A stretch of 39,707 nt of DNA from the NCBI GenBank assembly GCA_017554445.1, contig JAFZIJ010000181.1:1-39707 (forward strand), written 5' to 3'. Position 1 is the first letter of the stretch. Each line of letters opens with the position of its first letter. This document shows, piece by piece, positions 1 to 9,257 of this stretch. Origin of the DNA: Victivallales bacterium (lineage in GTDB: Bacteria > Verrucomicrobiota > Lentisphaeria > Oligosphaerales > Oligosphaeraceae). The position numbers and the translations under genes are program-made. The notes under the pieces were generated by a model, which was not told where the DNA came from, made no database searches, and saw nothing but the letters and a program-made list of their open reading frames with translations.

Positions 1-528
1 AAGTCCAAACGGCGGCGCACAACGGCGCCGCCATCCTGTCGATTCAATAATTAGTAATTTTAAGGATTTTCTCGGGGAGGAGCCCCATGCATCGCATGGG
101 GAACCCTTCCATCTAAAAAATCATGTTCGCTCATATTGCGCTGCTCGGTTTCCAAAGAGCCGGCGGACAACTCCGCCGTTTTCGTCACGCCCATTACTTT
201 ACACCGCCTTTCCGCCTTTGCAAGCGGATCCGGCGATTTTTTTCACGGAAAGGCAACATCGAATGTTCTGAAACAGAAATTTGATTTTGCAGAAAGAACT
301 CATCTTGTTCCCTTTCTGAAAGAAACTCCGTGAATTCTTCTGATTGCCTCCTCTTGCAGATGGTTGCCCATCCCTTGAGCGGTGACGGGTGATTAAATTA
401 CTACGGATTTCAGTCTTTTCAAGTCAATGCATGGATTTTTTTTATGTTTTTTTGTGATTTTTCCATGTTTTTGTGGGAAGAAAAACCTTTTTCCCTGTCT
501 CCCCTTGCATTTGGGCTTTTTTCTTTCT
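1..528. other. gene-free left edge with three hairpins
   Basis: I see no convincing gene here; the short ORFs lack family features and good start contexts. Three inverted repeats stand out: GGCGGCGC/GCGCCGCC at 11-32, CCCCATGC/GCATGGGG at 83-101, and a terminator-like hairpin at 161-182 (listed separately). Positions 420-530 are poly-T/poly-A rich and form the 3' flank of the dihydroorotase gene on the minus strand. Possibly this is the intergenic tail of a plus-strand gene lying left of the window. Confidence 0.5.
161..182 (+). terminator. probable rho-independent terminator
   Basis: A perfect 7-bp stem CGGCGGA/TCCGCCG with a CAAC loop is followed directly by TTTT. It would end a plus-strand transcript entering from left of the window. 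The short U-run makes this moderate evidence only. Confidence 0.45.
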
Positions 529-1794
529 TTAATAAATACCGACGACCTTGCCCTTACATCCCATTCCATTATAAGGGCAGTTTCTGGATTTTGATTTGAA
601 CGAACGGACATCAATCGTATATTCGGTTTCCAAATCCAAAACTGTCACGCCGCCTGTGCTTCCCACTGCCAAACTGCCAAGCGGCTGTCCAATCTTGGCA
701 CAAAACGATGCGAGAAGCTTCGCTGGGCCTGTGGTAAACAAAGCAATCAGACGGTTCAAATCCAATATGCCAGTATGATACAAATGCGTGAGACACAAGG
801 GAACAACAGTTTCAATTCCGACGATGCCAAAAGGCGCTTTCTGCCATCCCTGCGCCTTTTCATCCTCCGTATGCGGCGCATGATCGGTAGCGATCATATC
901 GATCGTTCCATCTTTCACTCCTTCGATCAGAGCCAAACGGTCGCTCTCTTCCCGCAAAGGCGGAGCCATTTTCGCATATGTTCCGAATGTCATGCAGGCA
1001 TCGTCTGTCAGGAAAAGATGATGCGGTGTTGCTTCAGCCGTCACCTTGATGCCATCCCGTTTCGCCTGGCGGATCATTTCAACTGAACCTGCGCTACTTA
1101 GATGCTGCAGATGGATATGGCAACCAGTCTCCTTGGCCAGAATCAAATCTCGTGCCACGATCACCTCTTCAGCGGAACGCGGCTGTCCTGGCAGACCAAG
1201 TTGTTTCGCAACTTTCCCGTCATGAAGGACACCGGGCTTTGAAAGCGAAACATCTTCGCAATGGTCCACGACCGGCACGTCAGCTTCGGCGGCGGCCTGC
1301 ATGATGGACCGCATCAAGCCACTTTTTTGCGGCGTGCTTCCATCATCGCTCAAGACGGGACATCCAGCTTGAACAAGTTCCCGCACATTGGTCGCAATCT
1401 CTCCCTGACGCCCTATCGTGATCGCCCCAGCCGGCAAGACGCGCACGTTCGCCTTTCGGGCGACAAGCTCCATGAATTCCGCAACACGTTCCGCCGTATC
1501 CATCGCGGGAACGGTATTCGGCATCGCCACCACCGTGGTGAAGCCACCGGCGGCGGCAGCAGCCGTTCCTGTGGCGATATCCTCCTTGTGTGTCTGCCCG
1601 GGCTCTCTCAGATGGACATGGACATCGATAAAGCCTGGCGCGATCACTTTTCCGACCATGTTCTCACGCTTCGCATTTGGAATCGTCTCCGGGGGGACAA
1701 TTCGGCCATTGCAGATTCCAATGTCGCGAATCTCGTCCACGCCTTCCGACGGATCCACCACCCGTCCACCTGTCAAAACCACCTGCTCTTCCAT
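529..1794 (-). CDS. pyrC: dihydroorotase (class I)
   Basis: This enzyme cyclises N-carbamoyl-aspartate to dihydroorotate, the third step of de novo pyrimidine synthesis, in the cytosol. The 421-residue length fits the class I (long) family. Visible motifs are the metal-binding DVHVHLREPG near residue 56, PNT and the DDGSTP loop, VDHCED, IHLQHLSS, and ATDHAPHT near residue 305. The C-terminus FKSKSRNCPYNGMGCKGKV is the usual family ending. The gene starts 10 bp after the upstream helicase gene stops, so it is probably the last gene of a minus-strand operon. No partner aspartate carbamoyltransferase is in the window. Identification is secure from motifs. Confidence 0.95.
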   Translation of the reverse strand: MEEQVVLTGGRVVDPSEGVDEIRDIGICNGRIVPPETIPNAKRENMVGKVIAPGFIDVHVHLREPGQTHKEDIATGTAAAAAGGFTTVVAMPNTVPAMDTAERVAEFMELVARKANVRVLPAGAITIGRQGEIATNVRELVQAGCPVLSDDGSTPQKSGLMRSIMQAAAEADVPVVDHCEDVSLSKPGVLHDGKVAKQLGLPGQPRSAEEVIVARDLILAKETGCHIHLQHLSSAGSVEMIRQAKRDGIKVTAEATPHHLFLTDDACMTFGTYAKMAPPLREESDRLALIEGVKDGTIDMIATDHAPHTEDEKAQGWQKAPFGIVGIETVVPLCLTHLYHTGILDLNRLIALFTTGPAKLLASFCAKIGQPLGSLAVGSTGGVTVLDLETEYTIDVRSFKSKSRNCPYNGMGCKGKVVGIY

Positions 1795-1804
1795 ATAAAA
1801 ACTC

Positions 1805-3805
1805 CTATCCTAACATCTGACGCATTTTTGCGAACATATCTTCCACAACCTCCGCCGAAGCGGGCTTGATAACTTTTGACGGTGTCGTGAACTCAATCAA
1901 ATCATCTGGTATTTCATCAAGAAATTTTGACGGCCGCTTGGCAACGACTTGCGCCGCCACTCTCCGACGTTCCGCATACGACAGCAAAAGCCTTTCGCGT
2001 GCACGGGTTAACGCCACATAACATAACCGTCTTTCTTCCTCCAAATTTCCTTCGTCCATCGCCGTTTGATGCGGGAAGAGGCCTTGTTCCAGACCAACTA
2101 CCAGAACCGTCTGAAATTCAAGACCTTTGGACGCATGAACCGTCATCAGCGTCGCGGCCTCGCCAATCTCCTTTTTATTTTCTTGGCGGCGATCGTTCGC
2201 GTCCTGCAGATCGAATTGCTCCAGAAATTCGCCGAGAGTCGCATTCCGCCCGTGTGATTCATCGAATTCCGCAAGCGTGGAGAGGAATTCCATGACATTG
2301 TCACGCCGTTTCATTGCATCCGTGCGCGGCTTGTACATTCTCACCAAGCCGTCAATATATCCGATACCATCCAGAAGGGTTCTTGTCTTGTCGCACAAAT
2401 CCCCTGGCGTCTGAAACGCGTCAGATGACTTTTTCATTTGTGCATGGAAGGAGCGAAGATTCGCCGCCGTCTCCGGCGGAATCTTATCCAGAAAATCCGT
2501 CCTTGCAAGAATTTCCATTAACGGAAGATGCATAAGCGTCTGCATTCCGCGCATAGCGTCCATCGTGGCGTCGCCGACGCCGCGTGGCGGGACATTGACG
2601 ATTTGCTTAAGCGAAAGGTCATCGCGTGGATTGGCGATCACCCGCAGGAAGCTCACGGCATCTAATACCTCCTTCCGCTGGAAAAACGAATTGGCGCCAA
2701 CCAAAACATACGGGACACGGCGTGACCGAAACACTTCTTCCAAGATACGGGATTGATGCCCCGCACGGAAAAGGACGGCAAAATTGCTCCACCGATTGTC
2801 GCGGACGTTATCCAGCATGTAATCCGCCGCGAATGTCGCCTCCGCGCGTTCATCTTCACAACGAACGGCGAGAATCTTTTCACCATCCCCCTGCTCCGAC
2901 CACAGCGTTTTAGATTTGCGGTTCACATTTTTCGCAATCAAGGCATTCGCCGCCTTCAAAATCGTATTGGTTGAACGATAGTTCTGCTCCAGACGAATCG
3001 TTTTCGCTCCCGGAAAGAAACGTTCAAATTCCAGAATGTTTCCAAGATTCGCACCACGCCATCCGTAAATCGATTGGTCATCGTCACCGACGACGCAGAT
3101 ATTCGAGGCCTTGCCAGCCAGCAACGCCATGAGACGCAACTGGACGTAGTTCGTGTCTTGGTATTCATCGACCATTAAATAGCGGTAAGTGTCTTGGTAA
3201 GAGGCCAATATCTCTGGAAAATCTTCCCAAAGACGCACGACCAGACAAAGCAAATCATCAAAATCAACCAAATCCATTTGCTTCAGCCGCACTTGGTAAC
3301 GACGATAAATACGCGCCACGTCTGCGGCCCTCGGCCAATCCTTCGTCTCCATGACGTCAGGGCTTTCCAGATTCGCTTTCGCAAGACTGATACGTGAAAG
3401 CCACATATACGGATCGCAGTTTTCACCAGTCAAATTCAGTTCCGTGGCAATTTCCCTGATAAGTCCCTTCTGATAGCCTTCCGTCGCAATGGAAAAACGT
3501 TTTCCATAACCAAGACGCTGGATATGCCGTTTTAGCACATTCAGGCAAAAAGCATGGAATGTGGAGACCGTCACTTCCTCCGCCTGACGGCTTGTCAACA
3601 ACTCCGCAACGCGCTCCTTCATTTCCTTCGCCGCCTTGTTTGTAAACGTCACGGCGAGAATGTTCCGTGGCTCGATGCCATGACGGATCATATTCGCAAT
3701 ACGATGGATGATGACACGCGTCTTGCCGGATCCCGCGCCAGCCAAAAGCAAAACAGGTCCATTTAGCGTGTCCACAGCGGTTTGCTGCTGTTTGTTCAAA
3801 GCCAT
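1805..3805 (-). CDS. UvrD/Rep-family ATP-dependent DNA helicase
   Basis: This is a superfamily 1A 3'-5' DNA helicase, acting in DNA repair or replication restart. The 666-residue protein carries the full motif set: Walker A AGAGSGKTR near residues 22-30, VDEYQDTN (motif II), GDDDQSIYGWRGA (motif III), LEQNYRS (motif IV), TVHASKGLEF (motif V) and CYVALTRARERL (motif VI). Length is close to E. coli Rep rather than the longer UvrD, and no extra nuclease domain is visible. It sits between the DUF374 acyltransferase (57 bp upstream) and pyrC (10 bp downstream), suggesting co-transcription. I cannot decide between Rep, PcrA and UvrD from motifs alone. Confidence 0.95.
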   Translation of the reverse strand: MALNKQQQTAVDTLNGPVLLLAGAGSGKTRVIIHRIANMIRHGIEPRNILAVTFTNKAAKEMKERVAELLTSRQAEEVTVSTFHAFCLNVLKRHIQRLGYGKRFSIATEGYQKGLIREIATELNLTGENCDPYMWLSRISLAKANLESPDVMETKDWPRAADVARIYRRYQVRLKQMDLVDFDDLLCLVVRLWEDFPEILASYQDTYRYLMVDEYQDTNYVQLRLMALLAGKASNICVVGDDDQSIYGWRGANLGNILEFERFFPGAKTIRLEQNYRSTNTILKAANALIAKNVNRKSKTLWSEQGDGEKILAVRCEDERAEATFAADYMLDNVRDNRWSNFAVLFRAGHQSRILEEVFRSRRVPYVLVGANSFFQRKEVLDAVSFLRVIANPRDDLSLKQIVNVPPRGVGDATMDAMRGMQTLMHLPLMEILARTDFLDKIPPETAANLRSFHAQMKKSSDAFQTPGDLCDKTRTLLDGIGYIDGLVRMYKPRTDAMKRRDNVMEFLSTLAEFDESHGRNATLGEFLEQFDLQDANDRRQENKKEIGEAATLMTVHASKGLEFQTVLVVGLEQGLFPHQTAMDEGNLEEERRLCYVALTRARERLLLSYAERRRVAAQVVAKRPSKFLDEIPDDLIEFTTPSKVIKPASAEVVEDMFAKMRQMLG

Positions 3806-3862
3806 GATGATTCCCCCTTGTCCTTTTGATAACGATTCTTATGATTCATGCCATAATATGGC

Positions 3863-4525
3863 TCAATCTTCCGTGATGTCCATCAACTCCCTTCGGAGAT
3901 GTTCCAACACCTCGTCCATATCCGCATCCTCCGATACGGCGAACGGTTTTCCAAAAACGAATTGTACTTTTGTGAACGGCCATGGGATCTGCATCCGATC
4001 CCAGCTTTTCAACGTCCAACGGCGTTTGGAGTTTATTGAAACCGCCATGATCGGCACGCCGCTCTTTTGCGCAAGACCGATAATGCCATGATGCGGCTGA
4101 TACATGGGACCACGCGGCCCGTCAACCGTCAAGACGACTGTATGATTGGGATGCCGCAAAACTTCCAGCATTTCCAGAAACGCCTTGACGCCGCCACGGC
4201 TGGAGGAACCGCGAACGACTCCCACATCAAAAAAGCGGATAAATGTCGAAACATATTCACCGTCCCGAGAAGCGCTGATCAATACGGAGGCATTCCGCCG
4301 AAGGCGTTGCGGCGCAAGAGGCGCTGCAAATAGCAGGCGGTTATGCCAGATGGCGGCAATTCTCCCGCCAGTGCGGTTCGGATCCAAGAAGCCATGCGGA
4401 TCAACCACTTCCACCCGTAACGTCCATGTCCACAGACGGACAAGGCATGCCGCCAGAAATGCAATCCATTTCGGCATGTGCCTCTTATTTTTCAATGTGA
4501 AGAACCGTCGTCTGCCTGAAGACAT
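3863..4525 (-). CDS. DUF374 lysophospholipid acyltransferase-like protein
   Basis: A 220-residue protein of the DUF374 branch of the PlsC-like acyltransferases, expected to transfer an acyl chain to a membrane lipid or lipid A precursor at the inner membrane. Supporting motifs are the catalytic-type WHNRLLF near residue 60, SASRDGEYVS, RGSSSRGG, and VDGPRGP near residue 138. A hydrophobic N-terminal stretch around residues 18-35 could anchor it. It is the first gene of the minus-strand group with the helicase and pyrC, and diverges from the kinase fusion across 109 bp. The exact acyl acceptor cannot be inferred. Confidence 0.85.
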   Translation of the reverse strand: MSSGRRRFFTLKNKRHMPKWIAFLAACLVRLWTWTLRVEVVDPHGFLDPNRTGGRIAAIWHNRLLFAAPLAPQRLRRNASVLISASRDGEYVSTFIRFFDVGVVRGSSSRGGVKAFLEMLEVLRHPNHTVVLTVDGPRGPMYQPHHGIIGLAQKSGVPIMAVSINSKRRWTLKSWDRMQIPWPFTKVQFVFGKPFAVSEDADMDEVLEHLRRELMDITED

Positions 4526-4634
4526 GATTTTTTACCGATTTTTTTTCGCCTCTTATGAAGAAAGTTTGCAATTACATATTAAAATATCCTTGCTTCCCGT
4601 TTAAACAAGAAAACTCAACAAACCGCATCCCATC

Positions 4635-6578
4635 ATGAGCAATTCGAGCTTTGACATCTTCGTCCCCGGACGGGTCTGCCTTTTCGGCGAACATTCTGAC
4701 TGGGCAGGTGCTTTCAGACGGTTCAATCCGAACATTCTGCCTGGCCAAGTCATCATCACTGGCACCAATCAAGGCATTTTTGCCAGAGTCAGACCACTAC
4801 CGGATGTCTTCAAGCTGAAATCAACGCTGCCAGATGGCACGGTGCAGGAGCAGACCATTCCCATGCGTCAAGCGGATCTTCTGGCTGTCGCGAAAGAAGG
4901 CGGCTTTTTCAGCTATGCGGCTGGCGTTGCGTATCATCTGGCGTCGTTCCATAAGACAGGCGGCTTGGAAATCGATAATTACAAAACCACCATGCCGGTC
5001 AAAAAAGGCCTCAGTTCTTCAGCCGCTTTCTGCGTGCTCGTCGCACGCGCTTTCAATTTGGCATACGATTTGAAAATGAACGTCCGTGGAGAGATGGAAG
5101 CCGCTTATCAAGGAGAAATTCTCACGCCGTCACGTTGTGGCCGTATGGACCAAGGGTGCGCATACGGCCAAGGTCCCGTCATGATGACATTTGACGGCGA
5201 CCAAATGGACGCCGTCCCGTTGAATGTCGCCAAGCCGTTGCATTTTCTGATTGCGGATTTGAAGGGGCAGAAAGACACCGTTCGCATTCTGGCAGATCTC
5301 ACAAAGGCCTATCCTGAAGCCAGCAATGAACAAGCCCGCAAAGTGCATGAATATCTTGGTGAAATCAATCAGCAGCTCGTCAAAAAAGCAGTTCTATTGC
5401 TGAAGGCTGGCGATGCCGCCGAACTCGGCAAACTGATGACGGAAGCACAGGCGGAATTCGACAAGCATCTAATGCCCGCATGCCCCACGGAACTGACGGC
5501 CCCTAAACTCCATGCCATTCTCCAAGATGCGAAAGTCAAAGAACTTACATATGGCGGAAAAGGAATCGGCTCACAAGGAGACGGTTGTGTCCAATTCGTC
5601 GCCAAATCCATGGACGCACGTGACAAACTCACGCAATACCTAACCAATGAAATAAAGCTTGACTGTTTTCCATTGGACATATTGCCGGCCAAAACCGTCC
5701 GAAAAGCCATCATTCCGGCCGCGGGACTTGGAACACGCATGTTCCCCGCCACGAAGGCCGTCAAGAAAGAACTCTTCCCGGTCGTCACGCCTGACGGCCG
5801 TTGTAAACCAATTTTGCAGACAATCGTCGAAGAGGCCGTCGAAGCGGGGGCTGAGGAAATCGCCATCATCGTCCGTCCGGACGATGAAAAGACCATTGCG
5901 AATTTCTTCGCTCCTGTTGAGCCATCCTATTTTGCAAGACTTCCCGAATGGGCGCAGGAAGAATGCCGCCATCTGGAATCACTTGGCAAAAAGATCACGT
6001 TCATCCGTCAGACAGAACAGCTTGGATTTGGCCATGCCGTCTATTGCGCAAGACAATGGACGGACAACGAACCAGTCCTATTGATGTTAGGCGACCACCT
6101 TTATAAATCCAACACGGAAAAAAATTCCGCCACGCAGCTCATCGAGGCTTTCAACCAGTGCGGCGGACACGCCATCGTCTCGCTCTATCCGGCCCCCGGA
6201 AACATGGTCCATCATTATGGAACCGCCACAGGCAATTGGGCCAATCCCGAACATACCATCATCAAATTGACGGAATTCGCGGAGAAACCGACGCTTGAAT
6301 ACGCACGTGCGCATCTCGCGCTCGACAACTTCCCGCCAGACCAATTCCTATGCGTTTACGGTCAATATGTTCTGACGCCTGAACTTTTTGAAATTCTTGG
6401 CCGTCAGATTGCGAACAACGTCCGCCAAAAAGGCGAATTCCAATTGACGACGGCTTTGGACGAACTGCGCGCCACCGACGGCATGTATGGTTATATCGTC
6501 GATGGTGAACATCTCGATACCGGACAGCCGGCGGAATATCTCCTATCAATGAACCATTTTTCACAGAAGAACGTCTAA
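4635..6578 (+). CDS. bifunctional GHMP sugar kinase / sugar-1-phosphate nucleotidyltransferase
   Basis: One uninterrupted 647-residue frame joins two enzymes. Residues 8-345 are a GHMP kinase: GRVCLFGEHSDW (11-23), the ATP-loop KKGLSSSAA (123-131) and GGKGIGSQGDG (307-317). Residues 355-640 are a GalU/RmlA-type nucleotidyltransferase: IIPAAGLGTRMFPATK at 359-374, LMLGDHLY and TEFAEKP. By analogy with Fkp (fucokinase plus GDP-fucose pyrophosphorylase), the likely role is salvage: phosphorylate a free sugar at C1, then form the NDP-sugar. The sugar is unknown; a hexose or uronic acid with UTP is plausible because the C-terminal half resembles GalU. A glycosyltransferase gene follows 12 bp downstream and may use the product. 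The gene diverges from DUF374. Confidence 0.88.
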   Translation: MSNSSFDIFVPGRVCLFGEHSDWAGAFRRFNPNILPGQVIITGTNQGIFARVRPLPDVFKLKSTLPDGTVQEQTIPMRQADLLAVAKEGGFFSYAAGVAYHLASFHKTGGLEIDNYKTTMPVKKGLSSSAAFCVLVARAFNLAYDLKMNVRGEMEAAYQGEILTPSRCGRMDQGCAYGQGPVMMTFDGDQMDAVPLNVAKPLHFLIADLKGQKDTVRILADLTKAYPEASNEQARKVHEYLGEINQQLVKKAVLLLKAGDAAELGKLMTEAQAEFDKHLMPACPTELTAPKLHAILQDAKVKELTYGGKGIGSQGDGCVQFVAKSMDARDKLTQYLTNEIKLDCFPLDILPAKTVRKAIIPAAGLGTRMFPATKAVKKELFPVVTPDGRCKPILQTIVEEAVEAGAEEIAIIVRPDDEKTIANFFAPVEPSYFARLPEWAQEECRHLESLGKKITFIRQTEQLGFGHAVYCARQWTDNEPVLLMLGDHLYKSNTEKNSATQLIEAFNQCGGHAIVSLYPAPGNMVHHYGTATGNWANPEHTIIKLTEFAEKPTLEYARAHLALDNFPPDQFLCVYGQYVLTPELFEILGRQIANNVRQKGEFQLTTALDELRATDGMYGYIVDGEHLDTGQPAEYLLSMNHFSQKNV

Positions 6579-6590
6579 GGAAACGCGTCC

Positions 6591-7538
6591 ATGACCTGTA
6601 CTCCTGAAAACAATACAATCGTCAGCGCATGCGACAATGGTTATGCCATTGGCGTTTGGCTTCTTATCGCATCCATCCGTAAAAGCGGCATGCGCCATCC
6701 CATTCTCATTGGGGCATACAATTGGACTGATGAATGGAAAAACGACATTCTGAAGTTCCCTGGCGTGACCATTTCAGACCTACCCATCACAGACAAACGG
6801 TCTGTGACCTGCAGCAAGCCTGAAATCATGCTACAGGCTCAAACGGATGTCGTAACATGGATCGATTGCGACGGCATTGTTTCAGGCGACATGACAGACG
6901 CGTTGCAATGTCCGGACGGCATGATCAATATCCGTCCCAAAACGACTTCTGAAATTCAGGAACTATATCGGAAATCACGACTTTCCAACGAAAATCCAGA
7001 CATGATTCCGTCAAAAGTCCTGAACATATGGAAAAAAGACGTCGGTGGCTTGGAAACTCCAAGATACAACCATGGCTTCGGAGCATGCTTGATTGGCCTG
7101 TCACTTCCGCGCAACCGGCCATTTTTGGAAAAATGGAAAGAGCAAATGTTCAAGGTCCTTCCGGAAGATGTTTCACTTGTGCATGATGGAAGTATCGCCT
7201 ATTTCCAGACAGATGAATCCGTGCTCAATTCGCTCATGCTTTTCCATCCTGCTGCGCCCGAATTAAAACCAAACTATACGGCGGATTTGCAGGACAGGGC
7301 CCACTATATCCATTTTGGTTATAATCCCAAACCGTGGATCATGTGGAACAATTATTCGCTATGGCGCTTCGATCTCACGTTGGACATCGTTGAATGGGCT
7401 GTCGAAAACGGTTATGCCCCACATTGCGAGCTTCCTTACACTTTCAAACGCTCCAACAAAACGTTATGTACCCTTCTTGCGCCGTTCAGCAAGCCAATCG
7501 CCAAATTCCGCAAATACAAGCGGAAATGGTTCAAATAA
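6591..7538 (+). CDS. GT8-like glycosyltransferase
   Basis: A 315-residue cytoplasmic GT-A fold glycosyltransferase. The N-terminal region (SACDNGYAIGVWLLIASI) matches the nucleotide-sugar entry strand of GT8-type enzymes, WIDCDGIVSGD near residues 90-100 supplies a DxD metal site, and YIHFGYNPKPW near residue 242 is the typical C-terminal GT8 metal/UDP motif. The start has a good Shine-Dalgarno (AAGGA) and lies 12 bp after the kinase/nucleotidyltransferase fusion, so the two are probably co-transcribed and metabolically linked. Its 3' end overlaps the 3' end of the opposite-strand EpmA fusion by 8 bp. Donor and acceptor are not readable from sequence. Confidence 0.8.
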   Translation: MTCTPENNTIVSACDNGYAIGVWLLIASIRKSGMRHPILIGAYNWTDEWKNDILKFPGVTISDLPITDKRSVTCSKPEIMLQAQTDVVTWIDCDGIVSGDMTDALQCPDGMINIRPKTTSEIQELYRKSRLSNENPDMIPSKVLNIWKKDVGGLETPRYNHGFGACLIGLSLPRNRPFLEKWKEQMFKVLPEDVSLVHDGSIAYFQTDESVLNSLMLFHPAAPELKPNYTADLQDRAHYIHFGYNPKPWIMWNNYSLWRFDLTLDIVEWAVENGYAPHCELPYTFKRSNKTLCTLLAPFSKPIAKFRKYKRKWFK

Positions 7539-9240
7539 ATGCGATATTCCGAATGTCGCTCTCGCAACAGGCAATCATGACAAGACGGTCGAAACCAATC
7601 GCCACGCCCGCCGCTCCGGGGATGCCTTCACGTATCGCCGCCATAAATGGTTCGTCTATCGGATAAACCTCACGATGTTCATTTGCACGCAGTTGCGCTG
7701 TCGCTTTAAAACGGCGCAACTGTTCTTCCGGATCGACCAATTCCGTGCAGGCGTTGCCTAATTCCAAACCGGCCACATAGGCCTCCCATCGTTCCACGCG
7801 ATTCGGACGGCCTTCGATCGCTTGACTTAAGCCACTGCAAGCCAACGGATATTCCGTCAGAAAAGTCGGTCGTCCATTGCCAAGATGCGGCTCCACCTTT
7901 TCACAGAGGATTTCCTCAAACTGCCCATTCGCAATGGCTTCGTCCAAATCCACCCCAGCGAATTTTCGGAAAGCATCTTCGACGGTGATCTCCTCCCATT
8001 CCGCGCCAAAATCAATGGTCTGATCACGAAAACGGCATGTCAGGCCGCCAGTCGCAACATTCATGCAATGACGCACAAGATTGACCGCATCGGCCTGAAC
8101 GACACGCCAGTCCGCCCGTAGGCGATACCACTCTAGCATTTGGAATTCAGGAAGATGACGGCTTCCATATTCTCCCATGCGGAAACATGGACCGATTTGG
8201 TAGATTCTCTCATATCCAGCCGCCAGAAGGCGTTTCATATGCAGTTCAGGAGATGTCCTTAGCCATTGTTTTCCAGAAGGTTCCGCATCAATATAGTCTT
8301 CCAGGGCAGGAGCGGGCAGACGAACCGCCGTCTGCGTTTCCATAAAACCGTTCGCGTCAAAATAATCCCTAACGCCACGAAGCAATTTTGCACGGATTTC
8401 CAGATTGCGGCGCATGGTTCGCAAATGGGCAGTATCCGCCGCTTCGCCTGCCGGCGTGGAAAGCGGCTTCGCTGGACGTCGCGCTATATATATAATAGTA
8501 TAGGGAGCCCGCGCCAATTCCGCCGCATGGTCCTCCCAGACAGAACTCCAATATGGAACGCGTCCTTTTAGTGAACCGCTCTGCGAAATGTCGCATTCAG
8601 GCTCCAGAATTCGCTCTAAAACCAGTCCCGTTTCACGAATCCAATCCGTCATCACGCTAATTGGATACGCGCGGCTGACGGCTTCTCCGCCGTCCGCCAA
8701 TTCGCGTGTTTCAGCCATCGGCCTGAAATAATCTTTCAGCAACAAGCCATCTTCATCTTCCAAATCGACCCATTCGCCACCAGACAGCGGATGAACCGTA
8801 CTGACAATCAGCATGCCGCCTGCTTTCACACGTTCCGCCAAGCCATGAATCGCCTTCCGCTGATCAGCCGCGAAAGCAATCGCATGGCAGGAATGAACCA
8901 AATCAAACTGCTCGTCGTCATCCAACGGCAACGTCTCCATGTCCGCTTGGATGAAACGGATGCCGACGTCCGAACGTTTCGCAAGACGACGTGCGAACTG
9001 CAATTGCTTCTTGGAAATATCAACGGCTGTACACTCCGCGCCATGTTTTGCGAGATAAATCGAATTCTGAGCGCCACCGCATCCAACCTCCAGGCAATCA
9101 AGCCCTTGCAGCGTTTCTGGCAGAAGCTTCAGCGTAGAATCTCCCGCAATCAGCGGCCCGTAATAAAAATCATCCGTTGAAATCACTGTCTCTGCCTGAT
9201 AGGCATCCGCAATTTCATTCCAATACTGCTCGTTTTTCAT
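7531..9240 (-). CDS. SAM methyltransferase fused to EpmA (EF-P lysyl/beta-lysyl ligase-like)
   Basis: A single 569-residue frame. Residues 1-255 are a class I SAM-dependent methyltransferase: LEVGCGGAQN at 50-59, TAVDIS at 71-76, IQADMETLP at 97-105. Residues 276-569 are a stand-alone class II lysyl-tRNA synthetase-like catalytic domain of the EpmA/GenX/PoxA type: PCFRMGEYGSRHLPEFQMLE at 351-370 (motif 2), TELVDPEEQ, and AGVAIGFDRLVM near 547 (motif 3). No anticodon-binding domain is present, which fits EpmA rather than LysS. EpmA attaches (R)-beta-lysine to elongation factor P. EF-P and EpmB are not in the window. The gene lies 17 bp after the homocysteine methyltransferase/MTHFR gene and may share its operon. 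The methyltransferase target is unknown. Confidence 0.85.
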   Translation of the reverse strand: MKNEQYWNEIADAYQAETVISTDDFYYGPLIAGDSTLKLLPETLQGLDCLEVGCGGAQNSIYLAKHGAECTAVDISKKQLQFARRLAKRSDVGIRFIQADMETLPLDDDEQFDLVHSCHAIAFAADQRKAIHGLAERVKAGGMLIVSTVHPLSGGEWVDLEDEDGLLLKDYFRPMAETRELADGGEAVSRAYPISVMTDWIRETGLVLERILEPECDISQSGSLKGRVPYWSSVWEDHAAELARAPYTIIYIARRPAKPLSTPAGEAADTAHLRTMRRNLEIRAKLLRGVRDYFDANGFMETQTAVRLPAPALEDYIDAEPSGKQWLRTSPELHMKRLLAAGYERIYQIGPCFRMGEYGSRHLPEFQMLEWYRLRADWRVVQADAVNLVRHCMNVATGGLTCRFRDQTIDFGAEWEEITVEDAFRKFAGVDLDEAIANGQFEEILCEKVEPHLGNGRPTFLTEYPLACSGLSQAIEGRPNRVERWEAYVAGLELGNACTELVDPEEQLRRFKATAQLRANEHREVYPIDEPFMAAIREGIPGAAGVAIGFDRLVMIACCESDIRNIAFI

Positions 9241-9257
9241 GTAAACGACGTCTAGCC

